A stretch of 64,000 bases of DNA, from assembly GCF_007833215.1 (NCBI RefSeq), contig NZ_CP042239.1, positions 2,356,001-2,420,000 on the forward strand. The letters are read 5' to 3'. A program made the position numbers and the translations under genes. The notes beneath the pieces are model-generated. The model saw nothing but the letters and a program-made list of their open reading frames with translations, was not told the DNA's origin and searched no databases. Positions 17,444-26,272 of this stretch are shown in pieces (the stretch's first letter is position 1; every line of letters starts with the position of its first letter). Origin of the DNA: Sphingomonas suaedae. Lineage in GTDB: Bacteria; Pseudomonadota; Alphaproteobacteria; Sphingomonadales; Sphingomonadaceae.

Positions 17444-18316
17444 GTGATCCTGACCGCCGCCGCGCAAGCCGCATCCTATATCCACTTCAAGGACCTCGGG
17501 CTCGATCCGGTCGCGCTCGACCTCGGCTTCTTCCAGCTCAAATGGTATTCGCTCGCCTATATCGGCGGCATCCTCATCGGCTGGTGGTATCTGCTCAAGC
17601 TGCTCGACCAGCCGGGCGCGCCGATGGCGCGGCGCCATGCCGACGACATGGTGTTCTACGCGACGCTCGGCATCATCCTGGGCGGGCGGCTCGGCTATGC
17701 GATCTTCTACCAGCCGCAACTGTTCCTCGAACCGCTCAAACTTCTGCAATTGTGGGAAGGCGGCATGTCCTTCCATGGCGGCATGATCGGCGTCATGCTC
17801 GCGATCCTGTGGCTGTGCCGCCGCAACGGCCTGTCCTGGCTGCGCGTCCATGATTATGTCGCCTGCGCCGTCCCCTTCGGCCTGTTCTTCGGCCGCCTCG
17901 CCAATTTCGTGAATGGCGAGCTGTGGGGCCGCCCGACCGACGTTCCCTGGGGCATCGTGTTCGAGCGCACCGGCGTCGCCCTCCCGCGCCATCCCAGCCA
18001 GCTTTACGAGGCGGGGCTTGAGGGGCTGCTGCTGTTCGCCGTGCTCGCCTTCATGTTCTGGAAGACCGACGCCCGCTACCAGCCGGGCAAGCTCGTCGGC
18101 ACCTTCATTCTCGGCTATGGCCTGTCGCGCTATTTCGTCGAATTCTTCCGCGAGCATGATGTCCAGTTCGACGGCACGATCTTCGCGACGCCGGGGCTGC
18201 ATATGGGCCAGTTGCTGACCGTGCCGATGATCCTCGGCGGTCTCTACCTCATCGCCACCGCCAAGAAGCGCCGCGAGCGCGTCGAGCCGATCGCGGGCGG
18301 CCCCAGCGTCGCCTGA
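17444..18316 (+). CDS. lgt: Prolipoprotein diacylglyceryl transferase
   Basis: Inner-membrane enzyme that moves diacylglycerol from phosphatidylglycerol to the lipobox cysteine of prolipoproteins, the first step of lipoprotein maturation. The 290-residue polytopic protein shows [10 protein letters not shown], the EGGMSFHGG block, [14 protein letters not shown] (Lgt signature with essential Arg) and RHPSQLYEA, then [15 protein letters not shown] chose GTG at 17444 with GGGAGG seven bases upstream instead of the open ATG at 17387. Downstream lie the methyltransferase, GNAT and pgeF genes, a neighbourhood common in alphaproteobacteria. Confidence 0.95.
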   Translation: MILTAAAQAASYIHFKDLGLDPVALDLGFFQLKWYSLAYIGGILIGWWYLLKLLDQPGAPMARRHADDMVFYATLGIILGGRLGYAIFYQPQLFLEPLKLLQLWEGGMSFHGGMIGVMLAILWLCRRNGLSWLRVHDYVACAVPFGLFFGRLANFVNGELWGRPTDVPWGIVFERTGVALPRHPSQLYEAGLEGLLLFAVLAFMFWKTDARYQPGKLVGTFILGYGLSRYFVEFFREHDVQFDGTIFATPGLHMGQLLTVPMILGGLYLIATAKKRRERVEPIAGGPSVA

Positions 18317-18319
18317 CGG

Positions 18320-18392
18320 TCGTCTGCCCTGAGCCTGTCGAAGCGCGCTCTCGCCGGGGCGCGGGGCTTCGACAAGCTCGGCCCGAACGGTT
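18320..18392. repeat. Inverted repeat of CTGAGCCTGTCGAAG type
   Basis: Left arm GCCCTGAGCCTGTCGAAG and right arm CTTCGACAAGCTCGGC flank a GC-rich centre. It is a familiar dispersed intergenic palindrome of sphingomonads and many other proteobacteria, here between lgt and the next gene of the same orientation. Confidence 0.8.
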
Positions 18393-18404
18393 AGGGGGAC
18401 CGCG

Positions 18405-19484
18405 ATGACCGACGCGCCCAACTCCGAAGGTCCGCTGCCCGAACGGATCGCCCGCGCGATCACGCTTGCGGGGCCGATCCCGCTTTCCCAGTTCATGGGC
18501 GCGGCCAACACCCATTATTACGCCACCCGCGACCCGCTGGGCACGCGCGGCGACTTTACCACCGCGCCCGAGATCAGCCAGATGTTCGGCGAACTGGTCG
18601 GCCTCGCGCTCGCCGACCTGTGGGGCCGCGCCGGGCGCCCCGACGTCCATTATGTCGAGCTCGGCCCGGGTCGCGGCACGCTCGCCGCCGATGCGCTGCG
18701 CGCGATGCGCGGTGCGGGCCTCACCCCGCCGGTCCATTTCGTCGAGAACAGCCCGATGCTGCGCGCCGAGCAGGCAAAGGCGGTGCCCGGTGCCGAATGG
18801 TCGCTCGACCTGATCGGCCTGCCCGATGACAAGCCGCTGCTCGTTATCGCCAACGAATTCTTCGACGCGCTCCCGATCCGCCAGCTGGTCAAGACGCCGC
18901 GGGGGTGGCGCGAGCGGCTGGTCGCCTGTCAGGACACGCTGTTCATCCCCGTGATCGGCAACACCATCTTCGACCCGATCATCCCGCCCGACTTCCGCGA
19001 CGCGCCCGATGGATCGATCCTCGAAACCTCGCCGCCCAGCGTCGCCATCCTGCGCGCGCTCGCCGCGCGGCTGCTCGAACAGGGCGGCGCGGCGATCCTG
19101 ATCGACTATGGCTATGCCGGCCCGGCGATCGGCGACACGCTTCAGGCGGTGCGCGGCCACGCCTATGTCAATCCGTTCGAGGATCCGGGCGAGGCGGACC
19201 TCACCGCCCATGTCGATTTCGGCACGCTGATGGAGGCAGCCCGGGTCGAGGGGCTGGCCGCCTATGGCCCCATCCCGCAGGGCGCCTGGCTCAAGGAGCT
19301 CGGCATCGGCCCGCGCACGGATGCGCTCTCGCGCGCCGCCCCCGGCCGCGCCGCCGAAATCGCCACCGCGCGCGATCGATTGATCGGCGACGACGCGATG
19401 GGTGAGCTGTTCAAGGTCATCGCCCTCACCGCCCCCGGCTGGCCCATCCCCGCGGGGTTTGCGGGGGATGACGACGTAAAATGA
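18405..19484 (+). CDS. SAM-dependent methyltransferase, MidA/NDUFAF7 family
   Basis: A 359-residue class I methyltransferase. FMGAANTHYYATRDPLGTRGDFTTAPEISQMFGEL is the diagnostic N-terminal block of the MidA/NDUFAF7 (DUF185) family, followed by the SAM-binding YVELGPGRGTLAADALRAM and FFDALPIRQLV. Mitochondrial NDUFAF7 dimethylates an arginine of a complex I subunit during assembly; the bacterial role is presumed similar but not shown here. It sits after lgt, and its stop overlaps the start of the GNAT gene by 4 bases. Confidence 0.9.
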   Translation: MTDAPNSEGPLPERIARAITLAGPIPLSQFMGAANTHYYATRDPLGTRGDFTTAPEISQMFGELVGLALADLWGRAGRPDVHYVELGPGRGTLAADALRAMRGAGLTPPVHFVENSPMLRAEQAKAVPGAEWSLDLIGLPDDKPLLVIANEFFDALPIRQLVKTPRGWRERLVACQDTLFIPVIGNTIFDPIIPPDFRDAPDGSILETSPPSVAILRALAARLLEQGGAAILIDYGYAGPAIGDTLQAVRGHAYVNPFEDPGEADLTAHVDFGTLMEAARVEGLAAYGPIPQGAWLKELGIGPRTDALSRAAPGRAAEIATARDRLIGDDAMGELFKVIALTAPGWPIPAGFAGDDDVK

Positions 19485-19996
19485 CGACTCTCACCCTCGA
19501 CACCCCCACTCCCGCTGACGCCGCCGCGCTCGACGCGATGGCGGAGGCAAGCTGGCGCGACACCTTCGCCCATTTCTACAAGCCCGAAGACCTTGCCGCC
19601 TTTCTCGACGAGAATTTCGGCGAGGATGGCCGCCTGCGCCGCGACCTCGCCAACCCGGCGATCAGCTGGGCCGTCGCGCGCGCCGACGGCGCCATCGCCG
19701 GTTACGCCAAGATGGTCCCGCCGACCCTCGAACAGGCCGGCCCCGCCGACGCGCAGCTCGCGCAGCTCTATGTCGCGACCGACTGGCACGGCCGCGGCGT
19801 CGCGCACGCACTGATGGACTGGGCGATGACCACCGCCCGCACCCGCCGCGCGCCCGCCCTGCTGCTGACGGTGTTCGAGGAAAACCACCGCGCGATTGCC
19901 TTCTACGCCAAATATGGCTTCGTCCATGTCGGCGACTATGCCTTCCCGGTCGGCCGCCAGATCGACCGCGACCTCGTGATGCGGCTGGCGCTATGA
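19481..19996 (+). CDS. GNAT-family N-acetyltransferase
   Basis: A 171-residue acetyl-CoA-dependent acyltransferase with the GNAT core: AQLYVATDWHGRGVAHALMDWAM (acetyl-CoA pyrophosphate loop, Q/RxxGxG/A type) and LTVFEENHRAIAFYAKYGFVHVGDY (motif B). The acceptor cannot be told from sequence. It is coupled on both sides: ATGA overlap with the methyltransferase and with pgeF, so it belongs to that operon. Confidence 0.88.
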   Translation: MTTLTLDTPTPADAAALDAMAEASWRDTFAHFYKPEDLAAFLDENFGEDGRLRRDLANPAISWAVARADGAIAGYAKMVPPTLEQAGPADAQLAQLYVATDWHGRGVAHALMDWAMTTARTRRAPALLLTVFEENHRAIAFYAKYGFVHVGDYAFPVGRQIDRDLVMRLAL

Positions 19997-20764
19997 CAGA
20001 AACCCTCACCATCCTGCGCGCAACGGCGCTCGACGGCGTCGCCCACGGCTTTCTCGGCCGCACCGGCGGCGTCACCACTGGCCCCACCGCCAGCCTCGAC
20101 ATGGGCCGTCGCGGCCTGCCTCCGACGCTCGAGCTGCAGGAGAACCAGCGCCGCGTCATCGCCGCCATCGCGCCCGGCAGCCGCTTCGCCACGCTCCACC
20201 AGGTCCATTCCCCCAAAGCGGTGATCGTCGACACCGACTGGGACGAGGACAATCGCCCCCATGCCGACGCGCTCGTCACCGACCGCCCCGGCGTGCTGCT
20301 CGGCATCCTTACCGCCGACTGCGCGCCCGTGCTGTTCGCCGATCATCAGGCCGGAGTCGTCGCCGCAGCCCATGCCGGGTGGAAGGGCGCCCTGCACGGC
20401 GTCACCGACGCGACGATCGCGCGCATGGAGCAGCTCGGCGCCGACCGCAGCCGCATCGTCGCCGCCATCGGCCCCTGCATCGCCCGCGCCAGCTACGAGG
20501 TCGACGACGCATTCCTCGCCCGCTTCGCCGCCACCGACCCGGCGAACGAACGCTTCTTCACCCCCGGCAAAGCCCCGCCACCACCGGTTCGACCTGGAGG
20601 CCTATGTCGTCCACCGCCTCGCCGCCGCCGGGGTCCGCCGGATCGAGGCACTCGGCGCGGACACCTATGCCGACCCCGCGCGTTTCTTCAGCTATCGCCG
20701 CGCCACGCACGAAGGCGCCCCCGATTACGGGCGCCAGATTTCGGTGATCGCATTGACGGAATGA
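19993..20764 (+). pseudogene. pgeF: Peptidoglycan editing factor / multicopper-type purine nucleoside phosphorylase PgeF (YfiH), frameshifted
   Basis: Cytoplasmic YfiH/DUF152 enzyme with adenosine phosphorylase and deaminase activity that also prevents misincorporation of L-Ser into peptidoglycan stems. TLHQVHS, GILTADCAPVLFADH and AAHAGWKGALHGV carry the two His and one Cys zinc ligands. The frame is intact to ERFFTPGKA, then the family-like C-terminus (HHRFDLEAYVVHRLAAAGVRRI ... RQISVIALTE) continues in another frame. One surplus C in the run AAAGCCCCGCCACC near 20573-20582 accounts for this. As read, the product ends in an unrelated tail at 20793. A sequencing error in a GC-rich run is as likely as a real mutation. 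Confidence 0.82.
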
Positions 20765-20822
20765 CGCATCGGTGCGACGGCTGCGGTAACTAGTTTCATC
20801 TGATACCAGGAGCGGACGCCCC

Positions 20823-22142
20823 ATGACCGATAAGCCCACCACCCCGGACGAAGCCGCCCTCACCGCCACCACCCCGCGCCGCCGCCCCAAGCCCGACATT
20901 GACACCGTCGGCGGCCGCAAGCTCAGCCCCAGCACACTGATGATGGGCCATGGCTATGACCCGATGCTCTCGGAAGGCTCATTGAAGCCCCCGATCTTCG
21001 CCACCTCCACCTTCGTCTTCCCCAATGCCGCCGCCGGCAAGCGCCATTTCGAGGGCGTCACCGGCAAGCGCCCCGGCGGCGCGGAGGGCCTGGTCTATTC
21101 GCGTTTCAACGGCCCCAACCAGGAAATCCTCGAGGATCGCCTGGGCGTGTGGGAAGAAGCCGAAGATGCGCTCGCCTTCTCCAGCGGCATGTCGGCCATC
21201 GCCACGCTGTTCCTTGCGATGGTCAAGCCCGGCGACACCATCGTCCATAGCGGCCCGCTCTACGCCGCGACCGAAACGCTGATCGCCCGCATCCTCGGCA
21301 AGTTCGGCGTTCACTGGGTCGATTTCCCCGCCGGCGCAACGCGTGAGGAAATCGAAGCAACGCTGCACAAGGCCTCGTCGGGCAATGTCGCGCTGATCTA
21401 TCTCGAAAGCCCCGCCAACCCCACCAACGTGCTCGTCGATGTCGAGGCGGTCGCCGCGGCGCGCGACGCCGTGTTCGGCGACACCAGGCCGCCCATCGCC
21501 ATCGACAACACCTTTCTCGGCCCGCTCTGGGCGAAGCCGCTGCAGCAGGGCGCCGACCTCGTCGTCTATTCGCTCACCAAATATGCCGGCGGCCACAGCG
21601 ATCTTGTCGCCGGCGGCGTGCTCGGCAGCAAGCCGCTGATCAACACCATCCGCATGATGCGCAACACGATCGGCACGATCTGCGATCCCAACACCGCGTG
21701 GATGCTGCTGCGCAGCCTCGAGACGCTCGAACTGCGCATGAGCCGCGCGGGCGAGAATGCGGCAAAGGTCTGCGACTATCTGCGCACCCATCCCAAGGTC
21801 GAAAGCGTCGGCTATCTCGGCTTCCTCCCCGAAGGCAGCCGCCAGCGCGACATCTACGACCGCCACTGCACCGGCGCCGGTTCGACCTTCTCGCTTTACC
21901 TCAAGGGCGGCGAGAAGGAGGCCTTCGCCTTCCTCGACTCCTTGAAGATCGCCAAACTCGCGGTCAGCCTCGGCGGCACCGAAACCCTTGCCAGCGCCCC
22001 CGCCGCCATGACCCACCTTTCGGTCCCCGACGCCCGCAAGGCGGCGCTCGGCATCACCGACAATCTCGTCCGCATCTCGATCGGCGTCGAAAATGCCGAC
22101 GACCTGATCGCGGACTTCGAGGAGGCGCTGAAGGCGGTGTGA
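20823..22142 (+). CDS. Cystathionine gamma-synthase-family PLP enzyme
   Basis: PLP-dependent enzyme of sulfur amino acid metabolism (439 residues). It shows VYSRFNGPNQEILEDRLGVWEE, SSGMSAIATLFLAMVKPGD, YLESPANPTNVLVD, IDNTFLGPLWAKPLQQGAD and the Schiff-base lysine in SLTKYAGGHSD (K253). The family includes cystathionine gamma-synthase, cystathionine beta- and gamma-lyase, O-acetylhomoserine sulfhydrylase and methionine gamma-lyase. This subtype, with its long N-terminus, is usually annotated simply as cystathionine gamma-synthase family protein, and I cannot choose the reaction. An AGGAG site lies upstream; a GGGGCGGC/GCCGCCCC hairpin follows at 22146-22166. Confidence 0.87.
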   Translation: MTDKPTTPDEAALTATTPRRRPKPDIDTVGGRKLSPSTLMMGHGYDPMLSEGSLKPPIFATSTFVFPNAAAGKRHFEGVTGKRPGGAEGLVYSRFNGPNQEILEDRLGVWEEAEDALAFSSGMSAIATLFLAMVKPGDTIVHSGPLYAATETLIARILGKFGVHWVDFPAGATREEIEATLHKASSGNVALIYLESPANPTNVLVDVEAVAAARDAVFGDTRPPIAIDNTFLGPLWAKPLQQGADLVVYSLTKYAGGHSDLVAGGVLGSKPLINTIRMMRNTIGTICDPNTAWMLLRSLETLELRMSRAGENAAKVCDYLRTHPKVESVGYLGFLPEGSRQRDIYDRHCTGAGSTFSLYLKGGEKEAFAFLDSLKIAKLAVSLGGTETLASAPAAMTHLSVPDARKAALGITDNLVRISIGVENADDLIADFEEALKAV

Positions 22143-22145
22143 AGA

Positions 22146-22166
22146 GGGGCGGCGGCTAGCCGCCCC
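22146..22166 (+). terminator. Hairpin after PLP-enzyme gene
   Basis: GGGGCGGC and GCCGCCCC form an 8-bp stem with a 5-base loop three bases after the stop. The following sequence (ATTAATCC) is only mildly T-rich. Confidence 0.5.
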
Positions 22167-22400
22167 ATTAATCCAACCCCTCTTCTTTGCTGGAGGGCGC
22201 AGGTGATATATAGAGCGGTTCTTTAACTACGCCCCCCCGAACTCGGCGAACATTGCGCACGACAATAATTGTAACCGCACTAGGATATGCGACTGAATAT
22301 CAACGATTTTTAATATAGCGCGCGAACGCCTAGCAATATCTCTAGAATGCGATATAGTTTGTGAACGATTCGGACTTCGGTTATTAGCGGAGAATGAATA

Positions 22401-22535
22401 ATGCTGATACGCGCCCTCTCATCGCTTAATATTCGCTGGAACCCTTGCCCTGCCTGCCGAGGATCCGGGAAAGATTTTTCCGGATATACTTGTGGTAGTT
22501 GCAATGGGCGCGGCGTCGTACCCGAGCCTGATTGA
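22401..22535 (+). CDS. 44-residue DnaJ-type (CxxCxGxG)2 zinc-finger microprotein
   Basis: A short ORF that simple length cut-offs miss. ATG at 22401 follows GGAG (22389-22392) by 8 bases; a stop codon directly upstream in frame fixes the start. The 44 residues contain two perfect CxxCxGxG units, CPACRGSG (residues 16-23) and CGSCNGRG (31-38), separated by seven residues, as in one half of the DnaJ zinc domain or in the B. subtilis anti-TRAP protein. It should bind one zinc ion. It may act as an RNA, protein or tRNA-linked regulator, but no function can be assigned. It lies in an AT-rich island unlike its GC-rich surroundings, between the PLP enzyme and thiL. Confidence 0.72.
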   Translation: MLIRALSSLNIRWNPCPACRGSGKDFSGYTCGSCNGRGVVPEPD

Positions 22536-22654
22536 CGTGATCTTGGATGTGAAGCGCGCTAGGTAGATTACAGCTTATTTTATTACACCTACACGGCTCC
22601 CGTGAGCTAAAGCTTATGGCGTGGAAGGGGCTAGTGCCATTATGCTCGTCGGTA

Positions 22655-23527
22655 ATGCCCGACGAATTTACCTTCCTCACCGACCTGCGCGCCATCACCA
22701 CGCACCCTGCGGCGGCGGGCCTCGCCGACGACACGGCGCAGCTAGAAGTCGCGGCGGGTACCCTCATCCTCACAAGCGACACGATGGTCGAGTCGGTCCA
22801 TTACCGCCCGCACGACCCGCCGGGATCGGTCGGCTGGCGGCTGGCGGCGGTCAATCTCTCGGACCTCGCGGCCAAGGGCGCGACGCCGCTCGCCTGCCTG
22901 CTCAACTACAGCCTGTCGGGCAATGCCGCCTGGGATCGCGCCTTTCTCGACGGCCTCAATCAAGCGCTCACCGCCTACGCCATGCCACTGATCGGCGGCG
23001 ACACGGTCGCGATGCCGGCCGGAGCGCCGCGCAGCCTCACGCTCACCGCCATCGGCACCGCGCCGACCAAAGTCCCGCTGCGCTCCTGCGCACAGCCGGG
23101 TGACACGCTCTGGGTCACCGGCACGATCGGCGGCGCGGCGTTCGGCGCGGATGGACAGCCGCGCGACCTCGCCCGCTACCTCCACCCCGTCCCGCGCGTC
23201 GCCGAAGGGCAGGCGCTCGCTCCACTCGCCACCGCGATGATGGATATCTCCGACGGCCTCCTCATCGACGCCCAGCGGCTGGCGGCGGCAAGCGACATCG
23301 CGATCCACATCGACCTCGACGTCATCCCGCTCGCCCTTCCCGGCCCGGTGCTCGACGCCGCCTGTGCGGGCGATGACTACGAGCTGCTCTTCACCCTGCC
23401 CGAAGGCGTTACCCCGCCGGTCGCCGCCACCCGCATCGGTACCGCCAGCCCCGGCAATGGCCTCACGCTCACCGCGAATGGCACCCCCGTCCCCCTCCCC
23501 GCCAGGCTCGGCTACCGCCACGGCTGA
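22655..23527 (+). CDS. thiL: Thiamine-monophosphate kinase
   Basis: Phosphorylates thiamine monophosphate to the active pyrophosphate in the cytoplasm. It has LADDTAQLEV (the Asp-Asp metal/ATP site), TSDTMVESVHYRP, NLSDLAAKGATPLACLLNYSL, GGDTVAMPAG, MMDISDGLLID and CAGDDYELLFTLP, which are the ThiL series of motifs. The open frame starts at 22616, but MPDEFTFLTDL from 22655 matches the usual N-terminus (about 290 residues). In other bacteria thiL often follows nusB; here it stands alone with the AT-rich island in front. Confidence 0.94.
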   Translation: MPDEFTFLTDLRAITTHPAAAGLADDTAQLEVAAGTLILTSDTMVESVHYRPHDPPGSVGWRLAAVNLSDLAAKGATPLACLLNYSLSGNAAWDRAFLDGLNQALTAYAMPLIGGDTVAMPAGAPRSLTLTAIGTAPTKVPLRSCAQPGDTLWVTGTIGGAAFGADGQPRDLARYLHPVPRVAEGQALAPLATAMMDISDGLLIDAQRLAAASDIAIHIDLDVIPLALPGPVLDAACAGDDYELLFTLPEGVTPPVAATRIGTASPGNGLTLTANGTPVPLPARLGYRHG

Positions 23528-23531
23528 CTCG

Positions 23532-23702
23532 AAAATTCCTCCCCCAGCTTGCTGGGGGAGGGGGACCGCGCCCGAAGGGCGTGGTGGAGGGGCGGCCGCG
23601 TAGACGGCCGTGGACATCTCGGCAAAATTCCGCCGCTTGCAGCGGCGGCCCCACCGTCAGCGCTGCGCGCTGCCACCTCCCCTGCGGAGCAGGGGAGGAA
23701 TT
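23532..23702. repeat. MITE-like palindromic element with inverted ends
   Basis: Begins AAAATTCCTCCCCC with a CTCCCCCAGC/GCTGGGGGAG hairpin and ends with an inverted counterpart (CCTCCCCTGCGGAGCAGGGGAGGAATT). A second hairpin and a GGTGGAGGGG block lie inside. About 170 bp, no ORF. Members with the same end structure are at 32221 and 48614, and a half copy at 11303. Confidence 0.8.
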
Positions 23703-23716
23703 GCCCGCCAGACCCC

Positions 23717-24016
23717 CCTTCAAATGTTGGATTTTGTCTGATCTACCCCGATCGATGAAGCCGACCCCATCCGACTCGCCCACCCCCGCGTCGCCGACCG
23801 GACGCGTGCCGGTCGCGTATCTGGTGTCAGCCCGTCGCCCCATAGTCGCGTCGCAGTCGTCAGCCTGTCGTTTCCCTGTCGCGCCCCGGTTATCAGCCTG
23901 TCGCGCCCGCGTCGCGCCCCGGTCGCCAACCCGCCCCGTTCCAGTCGCCAACCGGGCGCGTCCCCGCCCCCCGCCCAGGACACCCCGCTTTTTCGTCAGC
24001 TTCGTCGGACAACCCG
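23717..24016 (+). repeat. GTCGC-array element, copy 1
   Basis: About 300 non-coding bases in front of hppA. The left end CCTTCAAATGTTGGAT...TCTGATCTAC and the right end CGTCAGCTTCGTCGGACA are shared with the inverted copy at 54239-54552. The centre holds about ten GTCGC pentamers in some 170 bases, often as GTCGCG or GTCGCC at irregular spacing. A third relative, lacking a clear left end, is at 46790-47073. There is no believable ORF, and no known family comes to mind. See the findings for the comparison. Confidence 0.75.
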
Positions 24017-24033
24017 GCGACATACCAGGCCGC

Positions 24034-24061
24034 TTGACAGCCCCCCGCCCCTCTCTACGCT
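24034..24061 (+). promoter_or_regulatory. Likely sigma-70 promoter of hppA
   Basis: A perfect TTGACA (24034-24039), 16 bases of C-rich spacer and TACGCT (24056-24061), 73 bases upstream of the hppA start codon and just after the GTCGC element. Confidence 0.6.
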
Positions 24062-24133
24062 CCGCCCCGACGCACGCCGTACCGGGCACCAAGACCCGGG
24101 CGGCGCGCAGAGTTCACAGGGGAAGGATACCAG

Positions 24134-26224
24134 ATGACGATTGTGTACATCGCCATCGCGTGCGGCCTGATTGCCGTACTCTATGGCCTGGTAACATCGC
24201 AGCAGGTGCTTCGCGCACCGGCAGGCAACCAGAAGATGCAGGATATCGCGGCCGCCATTCAGGAGGGCGCAAAAGCCTATCTCGTCCGTCAGTATACCGC
24301 CATCGCCGTGGTCGGCGTGGTCGTCGCGGCGGTGCTGTTCTTCACGCTCGGCGCGCTGTCGACCGCCGCATTCGTGCTCGGCGCGGTGCTGTCGGGTCTC
24401 GCCGGTTTTGCGGGAATGCACATTTCGGTCCGGGCAAATGTCCGCACGGCGGAGGCGGCACGCGGCTCGCTTCAGGGCGGACTCACGCTGGCCTTCCGTT
24501 CCGGCGCGATCACCGGGATGCTGGTGGCGGGCCTCGGTCTGCTCTCAATCGCGCTGATCTTCTGGTATCTGGTCGATGTCGCAGGCAACGCACCGAATGG
24601 CGATGAGATCATCAAGGCGCTGACCGCGCTTGCCTTTGGCGCGTCGCTGATCTCGATCTTCGCGCGTCTCGGCGGCGGCATCTTCACCAAGGCTGCGGAC
24701 GTCGGCGCCGATCTGGTCGGCAAGGTCGAGGCTGGCATCCCGGAGGACGATCCCCGCAACCCGGCCGTGATCGCCGACAATGTCGGCGACAATGTCGGCG
24801 ACTGCGCGGGCATGGCCGCCGATCTGTTTGAAACCTATGTCGTCACCATCGGCCTCACCATGGTGTCGATCGCCCTGCTCGTGGCCGGCACCAGCGAACA
24901 GCTGCTCGCGCTGATGGCGCTGCCGCTGATCGTCGGCGGTGTGTGCATCCTCACCTCGATCATCGGCACGTACATGGTCCGCCTCGGCTCGGGCCAGTCG
25001 ATCATGGGGGCGCTGTACAAGGGCTTCTGGACCACCGCGATCCTCGCCATCCCGGCGATCTGGTTCGCGAGCCAATATACGCTGGGCGATCTCAACGCCC
25101 CGATCGGCGACCAGGCGTTCACCGGCATGGACCTGTTCTGGTGCATGATGATCGGTCTGGGCGTCACCGGCCTTTTGGTGTGGATCACCGAATATTATAC
25201 CGGCACCCAGTACCGCCCGGTCCGCTCAATCGCCAAGGCGTCGGAGACGGGTCACGGCACCAACGTGATTCAGGGCCTCGCCATCAGCCTCGAATCGACC
25301 GCGATGCCCACGATCGTGATCGTCGTCGCGGTGATCGCCTCGTTCCAGCTCGCCGGGATCATCGGCGTGGCGTTCGCCGCCACCTCGCTGCTCGCGCTTG
25401 CCGGGATGGTGGTCGCGCTCGACGCTTATGGTCCGGTGACGGACAATGCCGGCGGCATCGCCGAAATGGCCGGGCTGCCCGATGACGTCCGCACCCGCAC
25501 CGACGCACTCGATGCGGTGGGCAACACGACCAAGGCGGTGACCAAGGGCTATGCCATCGGCTCGGCCGCGCTCGCCGCGCTCGTGCTGTTCGGCGCCTAT
25601 ACCGAGGATCTGACGCGCTACTTCCCCGACATCGTCGTGGATTTCTCGCTCAGCAATCCCTTCGTCATCGTCGGGCTATTGCTCGGCGCGCTGCTGCCCT
25701 ACCTCTTCGGCGCCTTCGGCATGACCGCCGTGGGCCGTGCGGCAGGTGCGGTGGTGGAGGATGTCCGCGCCCAGTTCCGCGACAATCCGGGGATCATGGC
25801 CGGGACCAGCCGCCCCGCTTACGGGCGCACGGTGGACATCGTGACCAAGGCGGCGATCAAGGAAATGATCGTGCCCAGCCTGCTCCCCGTGCTGTCGCCG
25901 ATCGTCCTCTATTTCGTCATCCTGGCGGTCGACAGCCAGGCCAATGCCTTTGCCGCGGTCGGCGCGATGCTGCTCGGCGTGATCGTATCGGGCCTGTTCG
26001 TCGCCATCTCGATGACTTCGGGCGGCGGCGCATGGGACAATGCGAAAAAGTATATCGAGGACGGCAATCACGGCGGCAAGGGCAGCGAAGCCCATAAGGC
26101 CGCGGTGACCGGCGACACGGTCGGCGATCCCTACAAGGATACGGCGGGTCCGGCGGTCAATCCGATGATCAAGATCACCAACATCGTCGCCCTGCTGCTG
26201 CTCGCGGCACTTGCGGCGGGTTGA
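24134..26224 (+). CDS. hppA: K+-independent proton-pumping membrane pyrophosphatase
   Basis: Integral membrane enzyme (696 residues, about 16 transmembrane helices) that couples hydrolysis of pyrophosphate to proton export. Substrate-site motifs are intact: [54 protein letters not shown] and, near the C-terminus, NAKKYIEDG and [20 protein letters not shown]. The stretch [10 protein letters not shown] has Lys where K+-dependent pumps have Ala (GNTTAAxGKG), so the enzyme should be the K+-independent, H+-translocating class (established family rule). A GGGAAGGA ribosome site precedes the ATG. It is monocistronic, with a perfect terminator downstream. Confidence 0.96.
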   Translation: MTIVYIAIACGLIAVLYGLVTSQQVLRAPAGNQKMQDIAAAIQEGAKAYLVRQYTAIAVVGVVVAAVLFFTLGALSTAAFVLGAVLSGLAGFAGMHISVRANVRTAEAARGSLQGGLTLAFRSGAITGMLVAGLGLLSIALIFWYLVDVAGNAPNGDEIIKALTALAFGASLISIFARLGGGIFTKAADVGADLVGKVEAGIPEDDPRNPAVIADNVGDNVGDCAGMAADLFETYVVTIGLTMVSIALLVAGTSEQLLALMALPLIVGGVCILTSIIGTYMVRLGSGQSIMGALYKGFWTTAILAIPAIWFASQYTLGDLNAPIGDQAFTGMDLFWCMMIGLGVTGLLVWITEYYTGTQYRPVRSIAKASETGHGTNVIQGLAISLESTAMPTIVIVVAVIASFQLAGIIGVAFAATSLLALAGMVVALDAYGPVTDNAGGIAEMAGLPDDVRTRTDALDAVGNTTKAVTKGYAIGSAALAALVLFGAYTEDLTRYFPDIVVDFSLSNPFVIVGLLLGALLPYLFGAFGMTAVGRAAGAVVEDVRAQFRDNPGIMAGTSRPAYGRTVDIVTKAAIKEMIVPSLLPVLSPIVLYFVILAVDSQANAFAAVGAMLLGVIVSGLFVAISMTSGGGAWDNAKKYIEDGNHGGKGSEAHKAAVTGDTVGDPYKDTAGPAVNPMIKITNIVALLLLAALAAG

Positions 26225-26240
26225 TCCGACCGACCTTCAA

Positions 26241-26271
26241 GGCCCCGCCCGGCGTCCGGGCGGGGCCTTTT
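26241..26271 (+). terminator. Perfect 12-bp terminator of hppA
   Basis: GGCCCCGCCCGG and its exact complement flank a 3-base loop (CGT), followed by TTTTCT. It lies 16 bases after the hppA stop and abuts the end of the convergent gene, for which it could also act (TTGAA follows on the other strand). Confidence 0.9.
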
Positions 26272-26272
26272 C

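Noticed and set aside
20765..20822. SAM-type riboswitch in front of the PLP enzyme gene
   Set aside because: The leader is only 58 bases and shows neither the SAM-I core nor a SAM-II pseudoknot that I can recognise.
23717..24016. GTCGC-rich stretch as a CRISPR array or tandem repeat
   Set aside because: Spacing between pentamers is irregular, there is no fixed-length repeat and spacer, and no cas gene is near.
23581..24606. Plus-strand ORF of 341 codons spanning the repeat, GTCGC element and start of hppA
   Set aside because: It runs across two repeat elements and into hppA in a different frame; the product is Arg/Pro-rich without motifs.
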